64,000 nucleotides of DNA from Prosopocoilus inquinatus (lineage: Eukaryota; Arthropoda; Insecta; Coleoptera; Lucanidae): the NCBI GenBank assembly GCA_036172665.1, contig CM069872.1:52624101-52688100 (forward strand), written 5' to 3'. Below, one piece after another: positions 10,538 through 21,799 of this stretch (positions within the stretch are counted from its first letter, which is position 1; each line of letters opens with the position of its first letter). The position numbers and the translations under genes are program-made. The notes beneath the pieces were generated by a model. The model was not told the DNA's origin, ran no database searches, and saw only the letters and a list, made by a program, of their open reading frames with translations.

Positions 10538-13500
10538 GTAGGTTGCAGTAATATTAATAATAATAATAAGAATAATAACGACAATAAATTTTTAACTTCG
10601 TACATGTTAACGTACGGTAATAATTAAGAGTCATGCGTTTCGTTTTTCATTCTGGATCTCTCGATCTGGATTCCCTTGACCTGCAACTTTAATTGCCAGG
10701 CTCTGTTAACCTGAAATGAGGCGAATAGTAATAATAATTAATCGAGTTCTGGAAATTGAAAATAATTGAACGCATTAGTCAACCAGACGAGCAGCAGTAA
10801 TTAGTCGCAGCCGCAGCCGCAGCAGCGTTACGGTACTTATCTCCTCTCTGCTGGTCGTGTCATTGTCCTAATCTTGAAACACACATATATATATATATCG
10901 TGTTCCAGAGGCGTATCCGACACGCGCACAGTTACTCAGTCAACTCACAGATCATATTTTGTTGAGTACGGTCACGATCTCCTACTCCTCGATTAATCTG
11001 ATTGTCTGCTCTAGAGCACTCTGAATGTCACCCGCCCCCATCTTGCTTTAACCTCACTTAACTAAATACAATAAGGGATGAAGACACTCTCAGAGTGCTC
11101 TGGATGAATGAAAATTAAACCTTCTTCTTTTTAATTTCAGTCGTAATCCTCTTGTTGACAACATGCGCCGCCGCACAACGTCGATCCCAGCGTCGCTCCA
11201 TCCCAAAAGAAGACGACACCCCCACCATCACCACCACCACAACATCGCCAACTTCGAATGATGCAGCAACAAATCCTCCGACCCTCATTCCAAAAAATGA
11301 AGACGGAACGACCCCAGAACCAAAACCAAAGACTGAAACTAGCTCACAGAAGTACAACCCGAACGACGCGAGCGCCGCCTGGAAAACGAAAAGCAGGGGG
11401 AACGCAAAGTATTTTACCACCACCACCACAGAAAAATGTGTGGTTACCACCTCAGCGTCCCCCCCATCGAAGACCAGAGTCAAATCCAGACCACCCCCCA
11501 CGGAGGCCGCGTCGCTTACGGAAGCAAGTTCGAACGTCATAGAGGAGACGACGCAATCGCAGAAGAACAACACCAAAAGGAAAAGCCAAATCGAAGAGTT
11601 ACCATACAAGGTAGAAAACCCCTTAGAAAGACCGAAAGTTCCTCGAAAGCCCCAAGACCAGGGCGAGCAAGCAGCGCCTCGAAAGCCAGGAAAACCGCTC
11701 GTCAACTTCATACAAGAAGGCGAAAACGAACCTGAACAATCTGTTGTAGAATCCACGAGCTCTAAACCCCATAATTTTGAAGACCAAGCCACCAGCTCTA
11801 AACCTTCGAGGAAAATTGAAAAACCCCAAAACTTCGAGGTCGAAACCACGAGCTCCAAACCACAATCTCGTAAAATAGAAAAGCCTCAGAGCTTCGAGAA
11901 TGAAGAAGCCACGAGCTCTAAACCACCATTTCGGAAAATAGAAAAGCCCCAGAGCTTCGAGAACGAAGAAGCCACGAGCTCTAAACCACCAACTCGGAAA
12001 ATAGAAAAGCCCCAGAGCTTCGAAGATGAAGCCACGAGCTCTAGGCAACCATCTCATAAAATAGAAAAACCCCAGAGTTTCGAGGGTGAAACCACCGCAG
12101 CTTCTAAAACCCCTCCTCGCAAGCCGGAAAAGCCTCAAAACCTCGTGCAAGACGAAAACGAGGCCGAAGAATCCACTCCTCCTCGCAAGTTAGAAGAGCC
12201 CCGTAACATCGAAGATGAGGCTGGCGCAAGTTCGAAACCCCCTCGTAAGCCCGCGTCTCAACTCGAAGGAGACGCCGTCGCGACTTCCAAAACCCCCCCT
12301 AAACTGGAGAAGCCTCACAATTTCGTCGAGTCGGTCGACGAAATCAAAGGGGAAGAGCCGACGGAAACCACGAAACGCAACGAGAACGGCCGCTCGCTGT
12401 CGATGAACATCGAGAAGTTCATCTCGCCCGAGTTCCACAACCAAAACAACTTTTATACCTCGGCGGTTTTCCCCGATACGAAAAAGTTCGCGTCCTACAG
12501 CAAAGACTTCTTCGCCAGTCCGATTATTAAGTCGACGAGCTCGTTCGAGTTGAACACGGAGCTGACGACGCCGAGGAACCAGTTCTTCGACGAGAGGTTC
12601 CAGTCGGTGAAGGACGACGTCTCCGAGAGCCTTGATGGAATCGACGAGTTGTTCAGGTACAAAAGCCGAGAAGATGAGGAAGACGGGAGCGTCTCCTCAA
12701 TCAAGAAAGAAGGAGACGTGATGATAGTAAGTAAGAACGATACGGAGGCGGACGTCGACTATAAAAAATTCAGGCATTTGGAAGCGAGCGAGTCCAAGAC
12801 GAGGAACCGAATCCACAAGGATTTCGTTGCCGAAAAGGGCGTGCGCCTGGACCTCGTCTCTAATTACAGCGACACGAAAATCCACGTCGGCGACGACGAG
12901 GACGGCATAAATAAAATCCCCGCCACCGGAGTCGGCGCCGCCGAGTACCCCCAGAAACTGCCGGACATGGAGAACCAAGAAAGCAAGAAGATCGTCGCGG
13001 AAAACCCCAACCCCTTCGTGACCATCAGAGATGTGGCAATTGAAAAACCCAATAAGACTGACGACGCGGACGCTGACGCGCTTACCAACAAGATAGAGGC
13101 CGATTTTACCAAGAGCATCCAATCGGTGTTGGAGGCGAACGTAGATCCAATTACGGAGAAGAACGGAAAAGAGTTTAACAAGAGCACCCAACTGGCGTTG
13201 GGGGCGGATATAGATTCGATTACGGAGAAGAACGATTTCGGAAGAAGAGATTTCAGCAAGAGCACCCAATCGGGTATGTTGGGGGCGAATATAGATTCGA
13301 TTATGGAAAAGAACAATTTCGGAAATGATTTTAGCAAGAGCACCCAATCGGGTGTGTTGGGGGCGAACATAGATCCGATTACCGAGAAGAACGACTTCGG
13401 AAGAGAAAACTCCATCAGCATTTTCAAAAGGGGCTCCACCAAGAAAACAGATGTCACCACCTCGCCGGACGAGAACCGCAAAGACAACGCGGTCGTTTCC

Positions 13501-16500
13501 ATGATCGAGCAGGACCAGGTCAAAGCCAAGTTAATGGCGGGGGTGACGGTGGAAGAGCCGACGACTTCAACTTCCACCCAGGCAAGTTTGATTTCCCCCC
13601 GGCAGAAAGATGCTGCAAAGGAGAACGCGATAGTAGAACCGTCCGTGGCTTCAAGCGAGTACGAAAAGGCGAAGAAGACTTTCGTTTCCGACGTTACCGA
13701 AGCGTCCAGCACAGTTTCTTCGGAATACCCCAGCAACAATTTGATCAACATCATCAAAAGGGGGTCGACCAAAATCGCGCAGGCGGACCATGAGTACTTC
13801 GAGGGTTTGTCAGTGGAGCCGGTGACGATGAGGCCGAGCCCAAGCAAATCCTCCACCACGGTGGCTAAAGCAGAAGAAGAAGAAGAGCCCAACGAGATCC
13901 TCCCCATTGCAGAGACGGCTTCCCCTAAAACGCCGTCGTCGCCGCCGCCGCCGCCGCCGGAATCTTCAAGCGTTACCGAAGCCGAAACAACTAGCGCTCC
14001 CTCGACCATAACGACGCAAAGTGATACGACCGACGAAGATCTTTGGCTTGCCACCGAAACAACCGAAATCTTCGTCAACGTTAGCGCACCGCCGACCACG
14101 ACGGGAACCGACGAGGAAGCTCCGCCGACATCAACGGTTCTTCCGTACAGCAGCGCCGAGGAGGACAACACGAGTTACTACGCGGCTTCGGAGGGCGACG
14201 ACTCAACCACCATAATGTACGAGGCGACGACCGCAAGCGACTCAACCACTTCGGATTTTAGGTTTGCCGATTTGAATACCACGAAGGGTGCTTCGAACTT
14301 AACGGAAAACGACATCATCAAGCAGAACGAAATCTACGAGGGGGAAAGCAGTAAGGGGGTGGTTCCTTTGTTGAACGCGAGCGCGACGTCTGAAGCCCCC
14401 AATAACGGAATGGGGCGAGACGTCCCGGAAATTGAGGACGATTTAAATCCGGATCCGGACGATGATTACGTTGAGGCGACGAACAGGAAACTCGCCGCCA
14501 ATAATAATAATAACCAGAGTGACGTTTTGGATTTGGAGGGGGAAGGCGAGGGCGCAGCAAACACGAGCATGAACAGGAAAGCCAATAATAATCAGAGCGA
14601 CATCTTGGATTTGGACGGAGGGGAAGGCGAGGGCGTGGCAAGGACAACCCCAAGCACGGCCCCCACCACCACGAACACGCAGGCCAATAACCAGACCGGC
14701 GACGTTTCGGATTTGGAAGGAGGGGAAGGTGAGGGCGTGGCAAAGACAAGCCCAAGCACGCCCATGAATGCGAACGCCAATAATCAGAGTAGTGAGTTTT
14801 CGGATGATTTGGAAGCAGGAGGCCTAGCAGCAAAGACAAGCCCACCGGAAATAAACAACACACTAATCAACGTGTTATCGGATGAGGATGAGGGGGCGGA
14901 GACGACTACGATCGACCTCCTCGGCCTCACGGGCGGCGCCGTTGAAGAAGACAACAGCGGAAAAATCGCCGCCATCGTCATCTCCTCGGTTGGGGCGGTG
15001 TGCCTGTTCCTCCTCGCCGGGCTTCTGGTAAACAAACCCCCAAACATTTATTAGCGCCAGTCCAAATCAAACATTCCTCCTTGCAGATCGTGATGAGGAA
15101 ACGCCAGAAGCGCTTCAACTACGGCCAGAGGTGCCGGCCCGTGAGTTTGGACGCGTACAGCATGGACAACGTCTCCATCTGCAACACAGTCGCAAGAAGA
15201 AAGGGGGTCTTGAGGACCTCCAAGCGGTCCTACGGCAACCCCGCTTTCGACGATCCCGTAAGTAAAAGAATTAAACCTCGCCCCTAACCTCAAACGTCAT
15301 GGTTGTTCCAGGCGACCGTCACTCACCCACTCAATTTCTTTGGCCTGTCGAAGTTCGCCGGCAACTTGGACGACATAAGGGCGGAATTCGAGGAGATACC
15401 GCAGGTTACGACGAGGACCAACGAGCTGCCGGAGGGTTGCGAGGTTAAAAACCGATATGCCAATGTGATTCCCCTCCCTGAGACCAGGGTTTTCCTCAAT
15501 TACATCGAGGGATATCCCAACAGCGATTACATCAACGCCAACTACGTGAGAGTAAGTATTTCGTTAATTCTTTTGGGCGTCCCCACCCGCCCCCTTTCGA
15601 AAGGTAAGATCACCAGGTTGGACTTTATCTGTATTGCCCAAATTGTATTGAAGACCATGATGTGTCGGCAATCCCCAAATGGGTTTGGCTTTCGCCGAAG
15701 TAAGAAGCGCTTTGGGTTGGCTGTTTTGGTCTCTACCGTCTCCTTTGAAAAAATAAACTCGATCGGTTGGAACTTACATTTTACATTTGGGCTCGTACCC
15801 AATTGTAAAATATCTTTTCAAAGAAGGCGGTGGACCGAAAATTACAACTAACCACCCGAAAGGCCTATTCTGATGAAGTCAAAACAAATTGGGGACCCAT
15901 GTTCTAGAGGTCATCGTCCCTTATGGTCCTCAGAAAGATCTAACGAAGGGATTACTAGCCCCAAGACTTCAAATTTGAAGTCCCTTGAAGTCTTTGGGGC
16001 CCATAAGAGGGCGACACCTCTACTGTACAATTGGGCAAGAGCCCAGTTATAAAATATATGTTCCAACCAATTCCGAAGGGGTTGCTGGCCCCAAGGACTT
16101 CAAATTTGAAGTCTTCAAAGGACTTCAGATTTGAAGTCCAAGTCAAAATAGGGCAAGAGCCCAGAAATAAAATGTATGTTCCAACTAATCCCGAAGGGAT
16201 TGCTGGCCCCAAGGACTTCAAAGGACTTCAGATTTGAAGTCCTTTGAAGTCCTTGGGGCCAGCAATCCCTTCGGGATTAGTTGAAACATACATTTTATTT
16301 CTGGTCTCTTGCCCTATTGTACAATAGAGCTGTCACCCCATTATGGGCGTCATAAAGATCTGACCAAAGAATTCCTTTGGCCTGAAGGCTTCAAATTTGA
16401 AGTTTTTTTTAAGTCCTTGGTGCCAGTAGACTTTAAATTTGAAGTCCTTGGGGCCAGCAGACTTCACCTTTGAAGTCCTTGGGGCCAGTAATCCTTCCGT

Positions 16501-19500
16501 CAGATCTTTTTGAAGCCCATAAGGGGCGACAGCTCTACTTTAAAGACTACGACCTCTGGAACATAGGTCCCCAATTTGTTTGACTTCGTTAGAATCGGCC
16601 TTTCGGGTGGTTAGTTTTAGTTTTTCGGTCCACCGCCTTCTTTTTGAAAAGATTGGTATCTGGGCTCTTGTCCAATTTTATTTTGAAGTCAGAAATCCAC
16701 TCGCCAGAACTTCCTGACGTCAAAAAGAGGGCGACATGGTCCACAAGAGGGTTCTCAATTTTTCTTTTTTTAATTGTCAGAATAAAAAAAAAACTTTTAG
16801 CATTTTACTTCTGATTGAAAAATTCTTAGCGTCTCCTTCTTCCTCACGTGTTCCTTGCCACCAAGGGGCTAAAGGAAAATGATTTCCAAGCGTTCTTGGA
16901 CCATCATCTCTTTTGCAAAGTTAAGCCAGACAAGTTGGGGCTTGTTATTTCCATGAGGGCTATCAAATTTTTGGCCCTTTCTACCGTCCAGTGCTTTCTC
17001 TAGAGCTATCCTTGAAAAGCTGGATCGTGGGAGCGTAATCTGGCTGGAAATTAAGGAATCCACCTGCCCAAGTCGCCTGGTCAAAACTAAAGTACGCAAG
17101 AACCTTGCCTAGAAGGGTGATGTCTTTGAGGTTGATTGAATCCTTTGGAGTCGGGCCAAAGGAAAATGGTTTCCAATCTTTTTTTGGACCATCATCTCTT
17201 TTGCAAAGTTCAGCCAGACAAATTGTGCGTTTTACACGAGGACTACCAAATTTTTAACCCTTTCTGCTATCCAGTGGTGTCTCTAGAGTTGGGGTGTCAC
17301 CTGTCCTTGAAAAGCTTGGGGTCGCGGGGGCGTGATCTGGCTGGAAATTAACGAACCAGCCTGCCCAAGTCGGCTGGTCAAAACCAAAGTATACAAGAAC
17401 CTTGTCCAGAAGGGTTTGATGCCTTTGGGGTCGATTGGGTATAGACTCATGGAGACGATGGGCAGGCTTGGCTGAGAGTTAGGTTTTTTTAACCCCAATA
17501 CGGCTTGTACAATCACTTGAAAGTGGACAATCTCTTACCACCACCATGATCAGAGAAGGTATGGTACTTGCAACCCATTGCAAATCATTATTGGGGTCTA
17601 GGCCGTGCGAGTTGATTGGGCCTACCTCGGTTCCGTGCCCTAAACGTCAAGTTGATGAATTTCACGATTCCCATGGCATCCTTTTTTGGGTAGGCCAGAC
17701 TTGATCGCCCCTATTTTTTCTAAAATCTCCTTGTACTACCCCCGGAACAAGAAATCTCTTTGGGGGCCCCACGGCAACCCTTTTTGGGTAAACCAGAATT
17801 GACGGGTTGCCATTTTTTTCCAATCCAATCTCTTTTAGTGCCTCCAAGACGAGTAATGTCCATCGGATCACTTTGAGGTATATGTACGAGGGACCCCGGG
17901 GTTTCTGAAATCCACGATGTTGCTTTGGGGTTAGAAGCAAAGTTTTGCCCAAATCATTCTTGGGGTTCCGGTCGTGTATGTGTGATTGGGCATGCATGGC
18001 ATGCCCTAAATGCCAAGTTGATGAATTTCACGATTCCCATGGCATCCCTTTTTGGGTAGCCCAAACTCGATCGCCGGCTTATCTTTTTCTAAAATCTCCT
18101 TGTACTACCCCCGGAACAAGAAATTGGTTTCGGAGCTCGGGAAGTCCACTGCAACCCTTCTTGGGTAAATCAGAATTGACGGGTTGCCATTTCTTTTCCA
18201 GTCCAATCTCTATTACTGCCTCCAAGACGAGTAATGTCCATCAGATCTCTTTGGGGCATATGTACAAGGGACCCTGGGATTTCTGAGATCCACGATGTTG
18301 CTTTGGGGTTAGAAGCAAAGTTTTGCCCAAATCATTCTTGGGGTCCCGGTCGTGTCTGTGTTGATTGCGCATGCATGGCATGCCCCAAATGCCAAGTTGA
18401 TGAATTTCACGATTCCCATGGCATCCCTTTTTGGGTAGCCCAAACTCGATCGCCGGCTTATCTTTTTCTAAAATCTCCTTGTACTACCCCCGGAACAAGA
18501 AATTGGTTTCGAGGCCCGGGAGGTCCACTGCAACCCTTTTTGGGTAAACCAGAATTGACGGGTTGCCATTTCTTTTCCAGTCCAATCTCTATTACTGCCT
18601 CCAAGACGAGTAATGTCCATCAGATCTCTTTGGGGCAAGGGACCCTGGGATTTCTGAGATCCATGATATTGCTTTAGGGTTAGAAGGGAAGTTTTGCCCA
18701 AATCATTATTGGGGTTCCGGTCGTGTGTGTGTTGATTCGGCATGCACACCATGCCCTGAACACCAAGTTGAAGAATTTCAAGATTTCCAAGGCATCCCTT
18801 TTTAAGTAGGTCAAACTTGATCGCTTGCTTATTTTTTCTATTTCTAAAATCCCTCTTCTGCTATCCCTGGGGCAAGTGCCACTGTCCCGTCAGATCTCTT
18901 TGGGGGCCGTTCGCACAAGGGCCCTCAAAACTTTTGGGTTTTTGACATCAATCTTCTTTGTTGCTTCGGAGTTAGAAACAAAATTTTGCCCAAATCATTA
19001 TTGGTGCCAAGTTGATGAATTTCACGATTCCCATGGCATCCCTTTTTGGGTAGCCCAAACGCGATCGCCGGCTAATTTTTTTTCTAAAATCCTCTTGTAC
19101 TACCCCCGGAACAAGAGATCTCTTTGGGGGCCGTATGCACAAGGGGCCTCAAAACTTTCGTTTTGCGTTTCTGAGATCAATCTTCTTTGCTGCTTTGGGG
19201 TCAGAAGCAAAGTTTTGCCCGAATTTCTCTTGACGGGATGAAAGCGAGTTTTGCCCGAATTTCTCCGACGGCGCCCTTCTGGGGGGGGATGAAAGCTCCC
19301 ACTCGATTCGTTAACTTTCCGTGAATTTTTCAGGGGGCGAAAGGCGCCAAACACTACTACATAGCGTGCCAGGCGCCCATGCAAAACACCATAGACGACT
19401 TCTGGCGTATGATTTGGGAACAGCAAACCAAAGTCATCCTCATGCTCACCAGCTTGTTCGAGAACGGAATCGTGAGTGCCGCCAACCTCGATTCATTTCA

Positions 19501-20652
19501 CCCCAGAAACCAAATTTTCTTTTTCTTGTCGTAGGAAAAATGCGCCGATTATTTACCCCCGTCGGAAGTGCTGGACTGCCACCGGCTCTTCGGGGACTTC
19601 CAGGTCACCCTGAAGAAGCGAGAAGTCAAAGACAAGTACGTCATTTCGAATTTGCAATTGAAGGTAGGTACGCGAGCGGGGGGGTGTCCCGTCGGGTGTT
19701 TCTTCCATTTTCCTTATTTTGGTTTTCGCGTTGTTTGCAGAACATGGTGTCCAATAGCTGGAGGGAGATCACCCACCTGTGGTACTTGGAGTGGCCCGAC
19801 AAGGGCGTGCCGGAGGAGGCGAACTCCATCATCGCCTTCCTAATCGAAGCTCGCAGTTACATGAAGACCGGGGATGCCCCCGAGAACAACAAGGTAGACG
19901 GAAGCTCCATTTCATCCTTCCACTAACTCGCCCCCCATTGTGTTTCAGGCGAAGGATTCTTCTGATTCTGCAAACGACGCTGATCCCGCCGCCGCCGCCG
20001 CTTTCGAGCTTAGCCCCGTCGTCGTTCACTGCAGCCCCGGAACGGGAAGGACGGGCGCTGTGATTGGCTGTGATATCGCGATACGCGAGTTTGAGCTTTC
20101 GAGACAAGTCGACATCCCCAAAATTGTCTACAAAATTCGAAGGGATCGAGCTAGTTCTGTCCAAACGAAAGAACAATACACGTTTATTTATAAGGTAAGT
20201 TTTCTTTTTTGTTTTGTTTGGTTGGCAACTCCTTTTTTCTTTCTTAAATTGGCGATTTAAAGCGTCATCCCCGAAGACTATCGATTAGACAACTCAACTA
20301 GCCAAGCAGAAACGGCGTTGCGTTTGCATCTCGCGAGTATGCAAATTAAAAGCACGCAAGTAGAATGGGTTGCCTAACTTCAGGTTTTTTTTTTAATGCA
20401 TGTCTCAAGTGCATCGCCGTAACTCCTTTGACTTTTGAATTTCGACGATCGAAGCTCGTTTTATTTGATCGTACGCACTCTGTATTATATTTTTTTTTCT
20501 TCGAAAAGAACCTGCAGGTCGCCGTAATGAAGATAAATTAATTTTCTGCAGGGGATTATTACATAACGTGAAAGTACATAATTAATATTTATTTTCAGGT
20601 AATTAATTTGTACGCTACCAAACTGACGGGAGGTGCGCTAGATTCCATTTAG
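10510..20652 (+). CDS. Receptor-type protein tyrosine phosphatase, single PTP domain, mucin-like ectodomain
   Basis: This gene encodes a membrane phosphotyrosine phosphatase, assembled from nine coding exons: 10510-10537, 11141-15027, 15087-15257, 15312-15551, 19334-19471, 19535-19663, 19741-19893, 19949-20194 and 20599-20652. All introns start GT and end AG, and the phases fit, giving 1681 codons. Order: signal peptide (1-21), disordered Ser/Thr/Pro/Glu-rich ectodomain with three repeat sets, one transmembrane helix (about 1285-1307) running into MRKRQKR, then one PTP domain. The domain shows KNRY (about 1408-1411), DYINANY, a WPD-loop Asp (about 1551), HCSPGTGR with nucleophile Cys about 1610, and QTKEQ. 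All catalytic residues are present, so activity is expected, although Pro follows the Ser where most PTPs have SAG. The layout recalls insect single-domain receptor PTPs such as Drosophila CG42327; that orthology is a recollection, not a search result. The intracellular part has no second PTP domain. Confidence 0.88.
11141..15027 (+). CDS. Phosphatase exon 2: disordered repeat-rich ectodomain and transmembrane helix
   Basis: A 3887-bp exon, markedly more GC-rich than its flanks. Three internal repeat sets are visible. First, about nine units near [20 protein letters not shown] (coding 11740-12340). Second, four units near [20 protein letters not shown] (13090-13400). Third, four units near [16 protein letters not shown] (14500-14830). 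There are also runs of Glu (AEEEEEP) and Pro ([11 protein letters not shown]) and two copies of KRGSTK. Ser and Thr are abundant, so heavy O-glycosylation is plausible. No Ig or fibronectin domain is recognised and cysteine is almost absent. The exon ends inside the transmembrane segment ([20 protein letters not shown]). Confidence 0.88.
15087..15551 (+). CDS. Phosphatase exons 3-4: juxtamembrane segment and PTP N-terminus
   Basis: Exon 3 (15087-15257, 57 codons) encodes the basic stop-transfer sequence [15 protein letters not shown] and a juxtamembrane region. Exon 4 (15312-15551, 80 codons) starts the PTP fold: [16 protein letters not shown], then KNRYANVIP, the phosphotyrosine recognition loop, and DYINANYVR. 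The intron between them is 54 bp, and the following donor (AGA followed by GTAAGT) opens the 3.8-kb intron. Confidence 0.88.
15814..16651. repeat. Nested palindromic foldback element in phosphatase intron 4
   Basis: The outer arms are inverted copies: CTTTTCAAAGAAGGCGGTGG near 15814 faces CCACCGCCTTCTTTTTGAAAAG ending 16651, with CCACCCGAAAGGCC also mirrored. Inside is a nearly perfect 171-bp palindrome (16148-16318, centre about 16233) built on AAGGACTTCAGATTTGAAGTCCTT-type words. Multiple direct copies of GACTTCAAATTTGAAGTC flank it. It is non-coding. Confidence 0.75.
16875..17450. repeat. Two-copy tandem repeat of about 287 bp in phosphatase intron 4
   Basis: GGACCATCATCTCTTTTGCA recurs 287 bp apart (about 16899 and 17187) with similar downstream blocks, including GTGATCTGGCTGGAAATTAA-like sequence. 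It belongs to the same repeat-filled intron and is not coding. Confidence 0.65.
17640..19240. repeat. Tandem array of about 370-bp units in phosphatase intron 4
   Basis: GTTGATGAATTTCACGATTC recurs at about 17651, 18017, 18396 and 19011, with a diverged copy at 18767. Each is followed by CCATGGCATCCCTTTTTGGG, AACTCGATCGCCGG and CTTGTACTACCCCCGGAACA. Spacings run 366-379 bp, the last being short (244 bp). The array ends about 90 bp before exon 5. Open frames within it are repeat-derived. Confidence 0.8.
19334..20194 (+). CDS. Phosphatase exons 5-8: catalytic core
   Basis: Exon 5 (19334-19471) encodes [20 protein letters not shown], the region that reads YIATQGP in most PTPs. Exon 6 (19535-19663) encodes [11 protein letters not shown] and [16 protein letters not shown]. 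Exon 7 (19741-19893) carries the WPD loop ([11 protein letters not shown]). Exon 8 (19949-20194) carries the P-loop [13 protein letters not shown] and the Q-loop VQTKEQYTF. Between WPD and P-loop is an unusual insertion rich in Asp, Ser and Ala ([19 protein letters not shown]) that straddles the exon 7/8 junction. Confidence 0.88.
20599..20652 (+). CDS. Phosphatase exon 9: C-terminus
   Basis: After the acceptor TTTATTTTCAG the phase-0 exon reads [17 protein letters not shown] and stops at TAG (20650-20652). It continues the final helix of the PTP fold after QYTFIYK. Reading through the preceding donor instead gives a low-complexity tail, so the splice is preferred. The 404-bp intron before it is AT-rich. 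Confidence 0.72.
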   Translation, partial: VINLYATKLTGGALDSI

Positions 20653-20698
20653 AAGAAGAGATTATTATTATAGTACATATATTTTTTTTTTTTTTTGA

Positions 20699-20704
20699 AA
20701 TAAA
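20699..20704 (+). terminator. Proximal polyadenylation signal of the phosphatase gene
   Basis: AATAAA lies 47 bp after the stop codon, following a T-rich run. It would produce a very short 3'UTR. Confidence 0.4.
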
Positions 20705-20998
20705 TAGTTAAGCATATTACGTTACGTTTAAGTTAAAGAGTGTATTATTGTTTTCGTCGTCTGAATGTGATATTTAAGCAGGCACAATTTTTTTTTTGTT
20801 TTCCTAGTGTGGTATTAGTTGGGACCAAAATACTATATGTATAAGTATAAAGAAATAATGAGAACAAAATGTTTGTAAATAAGATTGTAATGAGATTTAT
20901 TGTAAATATGTATAAGATAATTGTTTTCTTTTTTCCTTCTATTTTTTGTTTGTTTGTTTGTTTTATTATACACGGACTATCGAGCTCTCTGTAATTGT

Positions 20999-21004
20999 AA
21001 TAAA
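20999..21004 (+). terminator. Distal polyadenylation signal of the phosphatase gene
   Basis: AATAAA in a TGTAATAAAATGACGTTGAG context, followed about 20-40 bp later by a T/G-rich stretch, is the better-placed 3'-end signal. It gives a 3'UTR of about 350-390 bp. Confidence 0.5.
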
Positions 21005-21093
21005 ATGACGTTGAGTATAAGTAATTCTCTGCGGTTATTTTGTTTTTTTAATTTTGCATTTTTTCTTCTTTCCACATAGGTATATGCCTTTCT

Positions 21094-21660
21094 TTCTCTT
21101 GTAATTCCATTGCCGCCTCCTCCACTCCCCAGTACCACATAAACAAGAAATTTCGATTCAGACCAACAAAATATTATTAAAATTAAGCGCGTAACATTGA
21201 AGCGCCATCTATTTTCACAAAATAAAAACTAATTTAATTTTCGTTCTCTTGTAATTCCGTTGCCTCCACTCCCCAATACCACGTAAACAAGATCCTTCGA
21301 TTCAGACCAACAAAATATTATTAAAATTAAGCGCGTAATATTAAAGCGCCATCTATTTTCATAAAATAAAAACTAATTTAATTTTCGTTCTCTTGTAATT
21401 CCATTGCCGCCTCGTCCACTCCTCAATACCACATAAACAAGACCCTTCGATTCAGACCAACAAAATAATATTAAAATTAAGCGCGTAATGTTAAAGCGCC
21501 ATCTATTTTCATAAAATAAAAACTAATTTAATTTTCGTTCTCTTGTAATTCCATTGCCGCCTCCTCCACTCCTCAATACCACATAAACAAGACCCTTCGA
21601 TTCAGACCAACAAAGTATTATTAAAATTAAGCGCGTAATATTGAAGCGCCATCTATTATT
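21094..21660. repeat. Tandem repeat of about 148 bp, four copies, carrying AAGCGCCATCTATT
   Basis: TCTCTTGTAATTCC starts units at about 21094, 21245, 21389 and 21539. Each continues with CCGCCTC-CACTCC, CGATTCAGACCAACAAA, AAATTAAGCGCGTAA and AAGCGCCATCTATT. A diverged start (TTCTTGTAATTCCATCGCC) recurs near 23032. Confidence 0.85.
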
Positions 21661-21799
21661 ATTACCACAAGATGAAAACAAAATTTAAAATCGAACGTCC
21701 ACCGCGCGTTTTCTTCAATTTATTCTCAACAAGAACAAGGTTTTAAATTAAATCGAAGGTCGAGACAATAATTTCAATTAAAATCCCGAAAATGTAACC

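Noticed and set aside
10884..10945. TATA run followed by TCAGTC as an internal phosphatase promoter
   Set aside because: Spacing is longer than usual, and a transcript from there would lack an ATG in frame near the start of exon 2.
11115..11858. 247-codon minus-strand open frame
   Set aside because: Also antisense to the ectodomain exon and built of its repeats; the plus strand has a coherent gene model.
12864..14171. 435-codon minus-strand open frame
   Set aside because: It lies antisense to the phosphatase ectodomain exon. Biased codon use there removes stops on the opposite strand, and the product is low-complexity without domains.
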